A program made the translations under genes and the position numbers. Under the pieces are notes generated by a model, which was given only the letters and a program-made list of their open reading frames with translations, made no database searches and was not told the origin of the DNA. A DNA stretch of 64,000 bases from Ilex aquifolium (lineage: Eukaryota > Streptophyta > Magnoliopsida > Aquifoliales > Aquifoliaceae), in contig OX637391.1 in NCBI GenBank assembly GCA_951799425.1, positions 48,145,069 to 48,209,068 of the forward strand, written 5' to 3'. Positions 45,263-55,945 of the stretch are shown piece by piece; within the stretch, counting starts at the first letter, position 1, and the number at the start of each line of letters is the position of its first letter.

Positions 45263-47166
45263 TGATTGATGAAAAACGTTGTAGTTCCTAACCCCTAAAC
45301 ATCACCATTTGACATGTGTATATGACTTATGTGTGAAAGGAGTGTCACTCTCCCTCAGGGTGATGCAAGAGATTAGGCAACAACGGCTTGGTGGAAAATG
45401 GAATGAACAAAATGTGAAATGAAATGCGGGTGTGTGAACAAAAGTGCTCCCCAATCGCAAAGAGTCTTTTGTGTGTCGGTGTTTTACTTGGAAAAGTATT
45501 CCAAGGTCGTCTCCTTAGGGAAGGAAAGTTCAAGTTGTGTGAAGGTGATTTTGCAAAAGGTAAAGAAAGTGAAAAATCTTTTGTTTGTGTTTTGTGAGTG
45601 AAGTTTTTGAATGAAAATGCAATGAAAATAAATGTTGGCTAATCCAAAGTGGTCATTCCAATGGGAATCCCATCTCAACTCCAAACCTTCCTCCAATGAT
45701 GCTTAAATGAACGATTGATTCGTGGGAAGATAGGGACAAGATGGAGGTGAGGGTTCAAGCATACACCGTGACAATGCCTACGGTGTATCAAGAACTCACA
45801 ACCAAATGGAGGTGAGGATCCAAGCATAACCCGTGACCAGGCCTACGGGATATCAAGGACTCACAACCACGTCCACTCTCAACCCAGTCAAATCGAACCA
45901 CCGTACACCGAGTGGAGGAAAAAAGAAGAGTTGAAATGGAACACCCAAGAGGAAATCTCCCTTGGATTAACCAACTTAAAATCTAGCTACTCATGGTAAA
46001 AGAAAAGACATTGCATAATGTAAATGGACATAATTGAAATGGAGCATGAAACTTAACTCAATGCAAGAAAACTTGAACTATGGAGAAAAATATTCAAAAC
46101 CCATTTCAAAGCAAGAAATTGAAGAACTAGCTACAACAATGGTGCAATCTAAAATGTAGCATTAAACTTGAAATGTACTTGAAGTAAATGACATTAAAGG
46201 CATTAAATGAAGATTACAAGATCCTTACATTAACCTACAAGTGAAAAGATGGAAGAAAATGCAAAAACATAAACATTTCTACTATTCATCTTCTTCCTCA
46301 CTATTCTAAGCTTAGGTAGTCACTCCCTTTGCAATGCTGAATAATGCTGAGTATATGGAGTGTGAACCTTCAAATTTCGTGCATGGTGGTCCCCCCTAGC
46401 TGTGTGAAAGGCCTCCATCAATAGGGGGCTGAATGGATGGGTGTTGCAGGCTAGGACAAGCCTCCCCCAGGCTACCCGTTCTCTCCCATCCTCATTAATG
46501 CAATGGCCTCCAAAGTCTTTTAATTGTGTAAGGGAGGCATGGAAATGTGTAAGTAAATGTTGGGGGGCAAGTGGGAGAAGTGTAGGTGGGACCCCAAGCA
46601 AGTGGAGATGAGTTGCAGGCGTTTTTGGGCTGTTCGTACACCAGTAGCTTCGGCGTACCGGTACTGAGTACCGGTACGGTACAGTACCGGTACGGCGTAC
46701 CGATATGGTTTTTCTGCTCCGGACCATTCTTCGTAGAATTGGCATAACTGTTGATCCAACCATCAGATTGAGCTAAAATTTTGACACAATACAGAAGGCA
46801 TCCAGATCTACAACTTTCATGTTTTGAACTTTTTCAGATTCGAAGTGGATCATTGTCAAAATGGAGGAAAACCTAGGATCTTCAACCCAGTGGTGTGGCT
46901 GCTGGCGCTTTTGTTCCCAAACACCAATACCTCCTTGATTTCTTCACTTTTAAGCCTCCAAATCTTCATGTAATGTGTACATGCCCTCACCACACATCCA
47001 TCATAGTTGCAAGGTCCTAAAATACATGATTTAAGCTATAAAAACATGCAACCTCGAGAATTCAACATTATTAATAAAATCGGCTAACTCTAAGTACTTA
47101 GATGCAAAAGTTGAGTTAAAATGCATGTAATGAGGCCTTGAAATATACAATATTTTGTGCTCATCA
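45263..47166 (-). mobile_element. Solo LTR of the element C family inserted in element B integrase
   Basis: On the minus strand it starts TGATGAGCACAAAATATTG and ends with the complement of TGATTGATGAAAAACG. The target duplication is GTGAG (45258-45262 and 47167-47171). It is 1904 bp long, aligns with 26446-28269 and 59207-61068, and carries a palindrome module at 46635-46720. Confidence 0.9.
46635..46720 (-). repeat. GTACCGGTAC module in reverse solo LTR
   Basis: Three perfect copies and one GTACCGATAT are present, with TTTTTCTGCTCCGGACCA at the outer side, matching the flank in the other LTRs of this family. Confidence 0.9.
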
Positions 47167-47546
47167 GTGAGCAGAGAAAGTTGGAACTGAATGAATTGGA
47201 AGAGATCCGAAGAGATGCATATGAGAGTTCCAAAATTTCAAAAGAACGGGCTAAAGTTTTTCATGACAATTCCATCACACGGAAATCATTTGAACCCAGA
47301 CAAAAAGTACTCTTGTATAATTCTCGTCTCTCCGTGTTCCAAGGAAAACTAAGATCCCGTTGGGATGGCCCCTATTTTGTCGAGGTGGCCTACCCCAACG
47401 GAGCGGTAGATATCACAAACCCTAAAGATGGCCAAACATTCAAGGTCATTGGCCAAAGACTCAAGCCATTCTTTGAGGGTTTTGAAGGACAGGTGGAGGA
47501 GGAGGATTTAATTGACCCGGTGTATCCGGAATTGATGGAGGGTTAG

Positions 47547-49585
47547 CTAGCGTTTATCCCTCCTACTGTACAGTTACTTTTAGTTACTTTTAGTTATTTA
47601 TGTCATTTTTATTTTATGTCACTCACTTGATGTGGTTGTATAGATTGGGTTCTCTTAGATCCAGATCTTGGTGTTTTTTTCAAAAGCGTAATTGCGAGGT
47701 GTTCTCTTACCCTACTTATCTTTTTACTGTCTTCCATTGCATACTATATCTTTTTATTGCATTGAGGACAATGCATGATTCTAGTTGGGGGTGAGGTGCA
47801 CCATTTGTATGATACACCAAGGTTGCTTGAAAATTTTTGATTTTTGCTGCATTAGTGAAAAATAGGTGAAATTTTTGATGAAAAAAAATCTAATTGTTGA
47901 TTTGTATTCCTTCATGATGAGTGTGTGAGTTTGATGACATGTTGATCTTTGTTGTGAACTTTGTGCACATGAGTGTTCTATGGAAGTTGATCATATGCAT
48001 GAGTATCATTTATGTATTGATTTTTGAACTCAACAGTATGTGACTCTTGAATGTGTAATTTTGGCAATTTACGGATTGGATTCAAGTTTTTAAGCTTGAC
48101 ATAAGTAGTGGAGATGAGTAAAGACCCTTGAGAGCTTTAGTGCCAATCCTTTTTGGAGGGAATTTACAATTACTCAAAGAACATTTTTTTTTTTTGTCAA
48201 GTTTGTTCAATAGTCTCATTATGTTTGTGTTGGTTAGTGCATTTGGATAGTAGACTGATTTTTCTTGAACATATAATGCCCTCCCATGCGGACCTGGAAG
48301 TGATCTTAGGCCATCATTGAATATTTTGAGCCTTTATATTTTTTTTTTCTTGTGCAAATATTATCCCTAGTGCCGTGATTGAGCTTATTTGAAATTCGTT
48401 TATATGCCACACAGTTGACCAAGCCTATGAAAATAAGAAAGATATACCTTACCTTGGTTGTTCCTAAAAGCAGAAATGAGTGATTGCAAAAGCAAAGGAA
48501 GTGTAGTGTGGAAACCCAAACAAAAGGGATAAATGATGTTGAAACTCAAAGAGTTCAATGGAAAAAGAATGAAAATCCAAGAAAAGAAGAAAAAAAGGGG
48601 TGAGGAGAAGACAAGAAAAATGTTAAGGAAAAGAAGAAAAAGAAACAAAGAATCTGGTGATGGGGTGAGAATCAAAATCCCATGAAAAGGGAAGTGTTTT
48701 TCTAAAGTAAAAGTCTCTCACTCGGAACAACCCTCTTTGTTACCCTATATCCTTCATTTCATTTTCCTAGATACCACCCCAAGGCCCCATTATAACCCTT
48801 AAAGTCCTAAGTGATCTAGAGAAGTTGGGAGGTGCATAATTTCAAAGGGAATGATGAGTTTAGTCTTACTACCTAATGCCCTAATATTCTATTCATGAGA
48901 CTATGCCAAGTTCGCTTCATTTTCATTTATTAACTTCATTCTTGGATTACATGTGAGCACACTTTGTTTTGAACACAAGACTCTATCTCACATGTACACA
49001 TGGAGTGCATACCAGGATAACTTGAGTGTATTTCATTGCATTAGAGTGTCCCTTGGTGAGTTTTTGCATTGAAGCTGAATTTGTCCAGCTATTCGAATGT
49101 GAATCCTGTTGTGTAACTGTTCAAATTACTTGTTTAATTCACACACACGCAAGTTGAAAATGAATTTGTAGGTGCATACTTTAGACTAGTATCTAAAACT
49201 ATGGGTTTGCTCATGTTAGCCTAGTTCAATCATTTGAGAAATTTGTTAAATAACTCCATGCTTGCAAGAATGAGGGAATATTGCTCAAGTTTTTTATATT
49301 TGAAAAGGATTAGAACTATGTGTGTTGTTTGAATCCGTATTTGCATTTAGGGATATTCATTTTGATAATTAAGAATAGAAATCCATTCCCTGTATGTTGA
49401 ATGCATCAAAGTTTTAAATCACTTTGCAATTTTGATAATAACTTGGGCATGATGGATCAAATTGTGGATAATAAGTGGAGTACATCTTTGGGGAGTGAGT
49501 AGAAGTCATAAATTGTGTGGTAAGATGTCTAGGAAGGTCCTGAGTTGGAATGGAGTGGAGAGGTATGTCAGCAGGATTATTTTGG
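47547..49585 (+). other. Noncoding region between pol and the envelope-position ORF of element B
   Basis: About 2 kb without a supported gene. It includes the 24-base block shared with element A (47693-47716) and a polypurine-like motif (47760-47796). Confidence 0.6.
47760..47796 (+). promoter_or_regulatory. Internal polypurine-tract-like motif of element B
   Basis: CATTGAGGACAATGCATGA followed by AGTTGGGGGTGAGG matches the motifs at 18553 and 62315. Confidence 0.6.
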
Positions 49586-49740
49586 CAGAAACAGGGAAAC
49601 AGTACCGGTACTATACCGTACCGGTACGCCTAAGCTACTGGTGTTCAAAGTACCGGTACGCAGTACCGGTGCGGTAAAGTACCGGTACTCAGTACCGGTG
49701 CGGTAAAGTACCGGTACTCAGTACCGGTACTGTCTACTGA
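49586..49740 (+). repeat. GTACCGGTAC module upstream of the envelope-position ORF
   Basis: Six perfect GTACCGGTAC copies and two GTACCGGTGC are present, with the same spacer (AAGCTACTGGTGTTC) and right flank (TGTCTACTGA) as the LTR modules of element B. It lies about 160 bases before the proposed start codon at 49898, like a promoter-proximal element. Confidence 0.9.
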
Positions 49741-49897
49741 AACAAAAGGGCTTTTTAATTTAAATCCCTCGGTGACCCTTTCATTTCCCCACCTAAATTG
49801 TGCAACCCACACCCGAAACCCTAGTTGCCAAAACCCCCAAAGTCCCTCAAATTTCTCCAATCCTCCTGAACTTTCAAATTGCTCCAAGGAATCCCCA

Positions 49898-51129
49898 ATG
49901 GCTCGTCATTTAGAGGTATGTTCTGAAGCTTTTGACCCGATTAAGGGTCTCCTCCATTTTCTCTTTGCCTTGTTCTTGATTGGGGCAATGGTGCTCGGCA
50001 GGCTCGCACCAAGAGAGCCGGAACCAGTCCCACACCACATGAGGAACCCAGTCGCCGCAAGAGAAGCGGCGAAGGGTCAAGCGAGGACCCGAATGAGCAA
50101 AGGAAAAGGGCTAGGAAACAAGCACGACTCTAGTGGATTCAAGAGAAAAATGTGACCTGTGAGCGTCAACTTGGTCGCATTTCACTCACCCCTATGCATC
50201 CGGTTGTGAAAATCATTGAAGGGCATAGTATGAATTTCTGGTTCAAAACAGTTGTGGGGTATGATTTGGCATTGTGTAGAGAGTTCTACCAATCACTCAA
50301 GGTGGTTGTGAAGAAAGGTGGGGAGGTTTTGAGAGCAAATGTTAGAGGCAAGGGGATCGCGGTGACCCCTGATGTCATTGCCACCCTCCTAGGGGACTAT
50401 CAGAGACCACCAAACTTCCCACCTGTCTATCCTCACAACATCACTAGAGCCAAGACCAAAGCTGAGTTTGTTGATCTGATGTATAAGGATCCTTCTAAAT
50501 TCAGGGGCACTGTTCTGAGTGGAGGGTTGAAGCATGTCTATGGGCTTCTGAATAAGCTGCTCCATTATAATTTATTCCCAAAGGCTGCGGAAAAGAAGCC
50601 GAATATGGAGAAGTTAGCCCTTTTGGACGCTGTCGTGTCAGGCAAAACGGTTGACTTTGCCCTTTTTATATGGGAGGTGATGAAAGACTTTGCTGAGACA
50701 GAGAAGCCTATGACCAATTTGTCATATGGGAGTCTGGTAACCCGGATGTGCAACCACTTTAAGGTAAAAGGGTACGTGTCTGACAAGCTTACCCCTCCCG
50801 AGACTGGGGCTATTGGGAAGGCCAGTAGCAAGAAGAGAAAAGCAATGAATCGGGGGAAACAAGCTATTTTGGATTTTGATGAGGAGGACTTTGCACCGAC
50901 TGCACCCACTATGCCATTCAGAGCCGTACCATCACGCTTAGTACCTCGGCGTCTTGATGCACTAGAGATAGCAGTGCATGAGACCCAAGCTACTGTGCAG
51001 GGTATGGCAGCTATGATGAAAGAGTTGTATGTGCATACCTTCCCTGGGAGACCTATCCCAGAAGTTCCCGCTCCACCAGCTGCTCCCTCTACCTCCAGAG
51101 TGAATGAGGATGATGATGAGGAGGATGAG

Positions 51130-51160
<31 letters not shown>

Positions 51161-51222
51161 AGGGTGATGATGAGCAGATTGTGCTAGTGTTGTGCTTTTG
51201 TTTAGGTTTGGAATTCATGTAG
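49898..51222 (+). pseudogene. Envelope-position ORF of element B (Athila second ORF type), probably spliced, one nonsense codon
   Basis: A likely first exon (49898-49915, MARHLE) ends at GAG/GTATGT and a GGCAG acceptor at 50001 would remove 86 bases and keep frame. The second exon begins ARTKRAGTSP, is rich in basic residues, has a TAG at 50131-50133, then is open for 363 codons to 51222. It includes EFYQSLKVVV, NVRGKGIAVTPDVIATLLGD and VYGLLNKLLHYNLFPK, a pattern of the second ORF of plant Athila-type elements and related plant transposon proteins. The C-terminal third is low-complexity with an acidic run of Asp/Glu from a GAT repeat (51106-51175). No signal peptide or membrane segment is obvious. 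Its function is unknown; element A has the two-cassette block in this position instead. Confidence 0.65.
49916..50001 (+). other. Predicted 86-nt intron in the envelope-position ORF
   Basis: The donor GAG/GTATGT and the acceptor CTCGGCAG/GC fit plant consensus, the size is near the usual minimum for plants, and removal joins two in-frame parts. It is unproven. Confidence 0.4.
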
Positions 51223-51436
51223 TTGGGATGGGAACGTAGGCCATTTTGTACTCCAACTTCGTGCACATGAATGAAAAACCACAGTTTGTTCAATCTAATC
51301 CATGTTTATTTTGAAATTGCATTATGATTTTCACTTTGTGATTGATTGGATGAATGGTTAATAATGGATTGTGTGCATGTTGTGCCCATTGTTTTAATTT
51401 GGAGAAATACTCTTTTGCTAAGGGACTAGCAAAACC

Positions 51437-51450
51437 TAAGTTGGGGGGTG
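51437..51450 (+). promoter_or_regulatory. 3' polypurine tract of element B
   Basis: AAGTTGGGGGGTG directly precedes the TG of the 3' LTR. Confidence 0.85.
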
Positions 51451-53070
51451 TGATTAGCACAAAATAGTGTATATTCTTGTGTGCTAATCATCTCACTTTA
51501 TTTGCTTTTGCAGTTTAAATGATGCGAATTGTGTTAGTTGAAGTATTAACGATGCTATTTGATGTTTGCAGTTGCAAGGCCCTAAATAAGGCTTCTTAAG
51601 GCTTTCCCAAATGCATTGGGATGTTTGGGGGCGAAGGAAAGGATAAAGTAAAGCTCAGAAGTTGGAAAAAATCAGAAAGAAACAGAGAAACCGTACCGGT
51701 ACTCAGTACCGGTACGCAGAAGCTACTGGTGTTCGAAGTACTGGTACTCAGTACCGGTACTGTCTGCTGAGTTTGCCCCGAATCTCTGCATTTCAAGATC
51801 TGCTGCTCTGAGGGTCCCACCATCAGTTCTCCCTGACACGCCCATAATAAAATTCACCACTTTTACACTTTTGATTGGATGTTGGAGGCTTGGGTGATGA
51901 ATGAAGAGAGATAAGAGAGGATCAGCTGGGTGTGCAGACAAGCTTTGCACTCCCCTGACAAGCCATCCCTGCTGCACCCTACTGATGGGGGTCACTTCAG
52001 GGAGCTACAGGACTGCTCCAGGCACGTTGGTGGGGAGGCCAAGCTCTCCAATGTTCAGCATATTCCATAGTATTGAAGAGGATATAGAGAGAGAAGCTCC
52101 AGGTATAGAAGAAGATGAATAGTAGTTTTAGAGAGAGAAAGTTGTGATTTTTGCATTTCTTCTACTACGTTGTCTTGTAATCAAGGGGATAAATCTTTAG
52201 AATTTCATTGGATGTCATTAATGCTATTTACCTTCATGTTCCTGGCTAGTTAATGCTCTTCTAAAGTTTCTACCATTAATGCTTCAAGTCTTTCATTGTC
52301 TTAGTTGTAAAAAAATGGGTTTGAAATGCTTTCACTATTAGCTTGTGTTTTATTGCATTTAGTGATCCTAGAACTTCATATTTTTGCAATGTATTCTCTT
52401 TACATTGTCACTTTTATTTCAAGTATGAGTAGCTAAATCCTTTAGTTGGCAAGACCAAGGGGAATCTCCCTTTGGGTATACCATTTCAACTCCTTCTCCT
52501 CCCTCCCTTTAGAGTCCAATGGTTCGGTTTGACTAGATTGAAGGTGGATGATTCGGTGAGTCTTTGATAATCCGTAGGCCTAGTCACGGTTTATGCTTAG
52601 ATACTCACCGACATCATCCTCGGCTTTCTATGAATCAATCGTTCATTCATGCTCAATCGGAGGAGTGATTTGAGTTGAGATGATATACCTATCGGAGTGA
52701 CCTCTTGGAATTGCCAACACTTGCTTTCTCATTTCATTTTCACCAAAACACATTTCACCAAACAACTTTCCACCACAAGAATTTTTACAATTTCTTTTCC
52801 CAAAATCACTTTCAAATTGGTTTACTTCCTTCCCCGTGGAAACGACCTTGGAATACCACCAAGTAAAACAAGACCCACCAAAGTCTCCTTGCGATTGGGG
52901 AGCATTTTTGTGCATTCATATATCACATTTCCACCAACCTATTTCCTTTCCCCTTGCCCTTTCTTTTGACACTATCCCAAGGGAGAGTGACACTCCCTTT
53001 CGTTCATACACTTTGGCTTCTAAGGGATAGTATTTAAGGGGTTAGGAATAACAACGTTTTTGCTCAATCA
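51451..53070 (+). repeat. 3' LTR of element B
   Basis: It shares both ends with 38020-39655 and is 16 bases shorter, mainly in the palindrome module at 51672-51770, which has three perfect GTACCGGTAC copies and one GTACTGGTAC. Its part from 51674 onward is duplicated at 53810-55206. Confidence 0.95.
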
Positions 53071-53809
53071 GCCATCTGCAGATAACTTGAATCTCCTTCA
53101 AGAGAGCGAGATGCACCTGCCTTAGCTTGAATTGTTTCGTACCAAGTTTTATAATTTTGTATTTTGCTTTTCAATTAATGCAATTACACCAACACTACCG
53201 TTGGTCTAAAGATTTAATTTATGCTATTGTTCGACAATCGGGTTAGTTTTATGTGTTACAGTTTGTTCTTAATTGCATGATATAAATTAGAAATTTCAAT
53301 AATTAATCATCCATATAAATATTGATGATACCATAATCAGAATACCATTATTTGCTTATCTTGGCTCAACCTTGAACAACATGACCTCAAAGACCAAAGC
53401 CGAACAACAAATAAGCAGAATGACTGATATGATGGCATAGTCGAAGCTCGGCATCATCTAATGCAGTTCAGACATAAAGACCGCTGATTGATGGAAAAAC
53501 GTTGTTGTATCCTAACCTCTAAACATCATCCCTAAATGTGTGTATGGCTTATAGGAATGGGTGAGTGTCACTCTCACTCGGAATGATGCAAAAGATTAGG
53601 CAACAATGGAATGGTGATGGAAATGAATGGAATGAACAAAATGTTATGAAATGGAATGCGTGTGTGGTGAACAAAAATGCTCCCCAATCGAAAGGAGTCT
53701 TTTGTGGTTGTGTGTTTTACTTGGAAAATATTCCAAGGTCGTCTCCTCAGGGAAGGAAAGGGAGTTTTGTGAAAGTGATTTTGCAAAAGTGAAAAGAAAG
53801 TGTAAAATC
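51674..53809 (+). repeat. Tandem segmental duplication, copy 1 (2136 bp)
   Basis: It contains most of the 3' LTR of element B, the flank, the first 162 bases of a solo LTR and 325 bases of a reverse solo LTR. The next 2136 bases repeat it; all long frames in both copies translate identically. AAAATC occurs at 51668, 53804 and 55940, at both breakpoints and the junction. Confidence 0.95.
53323..53484 (+). repeat. Left part of a solo LTR related to 29954-30688 (duplicated at 55459-55620)
   Basis: It starts TGATGATACCATAATCAG and is preceded by AATAT (53318-53322). The right part, ending CGCCATCA and followed by AATAT, is at 57470-57986. The LTR was split by the reverse solo LTR and its left end was then duplicated. 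Confidence 0.8.
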
Positions 53810-55945
53810 AGAAAGAAACAGAGAAACCGTACCGGTACTCAGTACCGGTACGCAGAAGCTACTGGTGTTCGAAGTACTGGTACTCAGTACCGGTACTGTC
53901 TGCTGAGTTTGCCCCGAATCTCTGCATTTCAAGATCTGCTGCTCTGAGGGTCCCACCATCAGTTCTCCCTGACACGCCCATAATAAAATTCACCACTTTT
54001 ACACTTTTGATTGGATGTTGGAGGCTTGGGTGATGAATGAAGAGAGATAAGAGAGGATCAGCTGGGTGTGCAGACAAGCTTTGCACTCCCCTGACAAGCC
54101 ATCCCTGCTGCACCCTACTGATGGGGGTCACTTCAGGGAGCTACAGGACTGCTCCAGGCACGTTGGTGGGGAGGCCAAGCTCTCCAATGTTCAGCATATT
54201 CCATAGTATTGAAGAGGATATAGAGAGAGAAGCTCCAGGTATAGAAGAAGATGAATAGTAGTTTTAGAGAGAGAAAGTTGTGATTTTTGCATTTCTTCTA
54301 CTACGTTGTCTTGTAATCAAGGGGATAAATCTTTAGAATTTCATTGGATGTCATTAATGCTATTTACCTTCATGTTCCTGGCTAGTTAATGCTCTTCTAA
54401 AGTTTCTACCATTAATGCTTCAAGTCTTTCATTGTCTTAGTTGTAAAAAAATGGGTTTGAAATGCTTTCACTATTAGCTTGTGTTTTATTGCATTTAGTG
54501 ATCCTAGAACTTCATATTTTTGCAATGTATTCTCTTTACATTGTCACTTTTATTTCAAGTATGAGTAGCTAAATCCTTTAGTTGGCAAGACCAAGGGGAA
54601 TCTCCCTTTGGGTATACCATTTCAACTCCTTCTCCTCCCTCCCTTTAGAGTCCAATGGTTCGGTTTGACTAGATTGAAGGTGGATGATTCGGTGAGTCTT
54701 TGATAATCCGTAGGCCTAGTCACGGTTTATGCTTAGATACTCACCGACATCATCCTCGGCTTTCTATGAATCAATCGTTCATTCATGCTCAATCGGAGGA
54801 GTGATTTGAGTTGAGATGATATACCTATCGGAGTGACCTCTTGGAATTGCCAACACTTGCTTTCTCATTTCATTTTCACCAAAACACATTTCACCAAACA
54901 ACTTTCCACCACAAGAATTTTTACAATTTCTTTTCCCAAAATCACTTTCAAATTGGTTTACTTCCTTCCCCGTGGAAACGACCTTGGAATACCACCAAGT
55001 AAAACAAGACCCACCAAAGTCTCCTTGCGATTGGGGAGCATTTTTGTGCATTCATATATCACATTTCCACCAACCTATTTCCTTTCCCCTTGCCCTTTCT
55101 TTTGACACTATCCCAAGGGAGAGTGACACTCCCTTTCGTTCATACACTTTGGCTTCTAAGGGATAGTATTTAAGGGGTTAGGAATAACAACGTTTTTGCT
55201 CAATCAGCCATCTGCAGATAACTTGAATCTCCTTCAAGAGAGCGAGATGCACCTGCCTTAGCTTGAATTGTTTCGTACCAAGTTTTATAATTTTGTATTT
55301 TGCTTTTCAATTAATGCAATTACACCAACACTACCGTTGGTCTAAAGATTTAATTTATGCTATTGTTCGACAATCGGGTTAGTTTTATGTGTTACAGTTT
55401 GTTCTTAATTGCATGATATAAATTAGAAATTTCAATAATTAATCATCCATATAAATATTGATGATACCATAATCAGAATACCATTATTTGCTTATCTTGG
55501 CTCAACCTTGAACAACATGACCTCAAAGACCAAAGCCGAACAACAAATAAGCAGAATGACTGATATGATGGCATAGTCGAAGCTCGGCATCATCTAATGC
55601 AGTTCAGACATAAAGACCGCTGATTGATGGAAAAACGTTGTTGTATCCTAACCTCTAAACATCATCCCTAAATGTGTGTATGGCTTATAGGAATGGGTGA
55701 GTGTCACTCTCACTCGGAATGATGCAAAAGATTAGGCAACAATGGAATGGTGATGGAAATGAATGGAATGAACAAAATGTTATGAAATGGAATGCGTGTG
55801 TGGTGAACAAAAATGCTCCCCAATCGAAAGGAGTCTTTTGTGGTTGTGTGTTTTACTTGGAAAATATTCCAAGGTCGTCTCCTCAGGGAAGGAAAGGGAG
55901 TTTTGTGAAAGTGATTTTGCAAAAGTGAAAAGAAAGTGTAAAATC
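53810..55945 (+). repeat. Tandem segmental duplication, copy 2 (2136 bp)
   Basis: This is the direct copy of 51674-53809 with no difference noticed. It includes a palindrome module at 53810-53906 and a second copy of the target duplication GCCAT at 55207. Confidence 0.95.

Larger units (their letters stand above)
39812..47546 (+). pseudogene. Athila gag-pol of element B with three nonsense codons and an LTR insertion
   Basis: The ATG at 39812 opens MWERDDYHRLVRQTLG; gag includes MREFLQPTRSTTPSC. The frame stays the same across three stops: TAA at 40247, TGA at 44210 and TAG at 44798. Domains in order are the gag core, a C-x2-C-x4-H-x4-C knuckle (CSICGGVEHSTSEC, about 40986), protease [14 protein letters not shown], reverse transcriptase with [14 protein letters not shown] and FMDDFSVFG, complete RNase H ([15 protein letters not shown] to FTDHSALKYLLS), and integrase with an HHCC finger (CKACDRC), D of [11 protein letters not shown] of SDGGSHF and E of VELANREIK. 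At 45262 a reverse solo LTR interrupts integrase; the C-terminus resumes at 47172 with a GPY module (SRWDGPYFV) and ends at 47546. No complete protein can be made. It is the best reference in this window for what element A has lost. Confidence 0.9.
38020..53070 (+). mobile_element. Athila-lineage LTR retrotransposon, element B (15.1 kb)
   Basis: It has LTRs at 38020-39655 (1636 bp) and 51451-53070 (1620 bp), and target duplication GCCAT at 38015-38019 and 53071-53075. About 20 LTR substitutions were seen by eye plus a length change in the palindrome module, so it is older than element A. It holds a tRNA-Asp primer site, decayed gag-pol, a reverse solo LTR, an envelope-position ORF and a polypurine tract. 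Confidence 0.95.

Noticed and set aside
50565..51293. 242-codon minus-strand frame with a long serine run
   Set aside because: It is the shadow of the GAT repeat encoding the acidic tail of the envelope-position ORF and has no motif of its own.
53810..55945. A separate second insertion of element B
   Set aside because: The copy lacks the LTR start, includes flank and two other solo-LTR pieces, and has the same breakpoints, so it is a segmental duplication and not a transposition.
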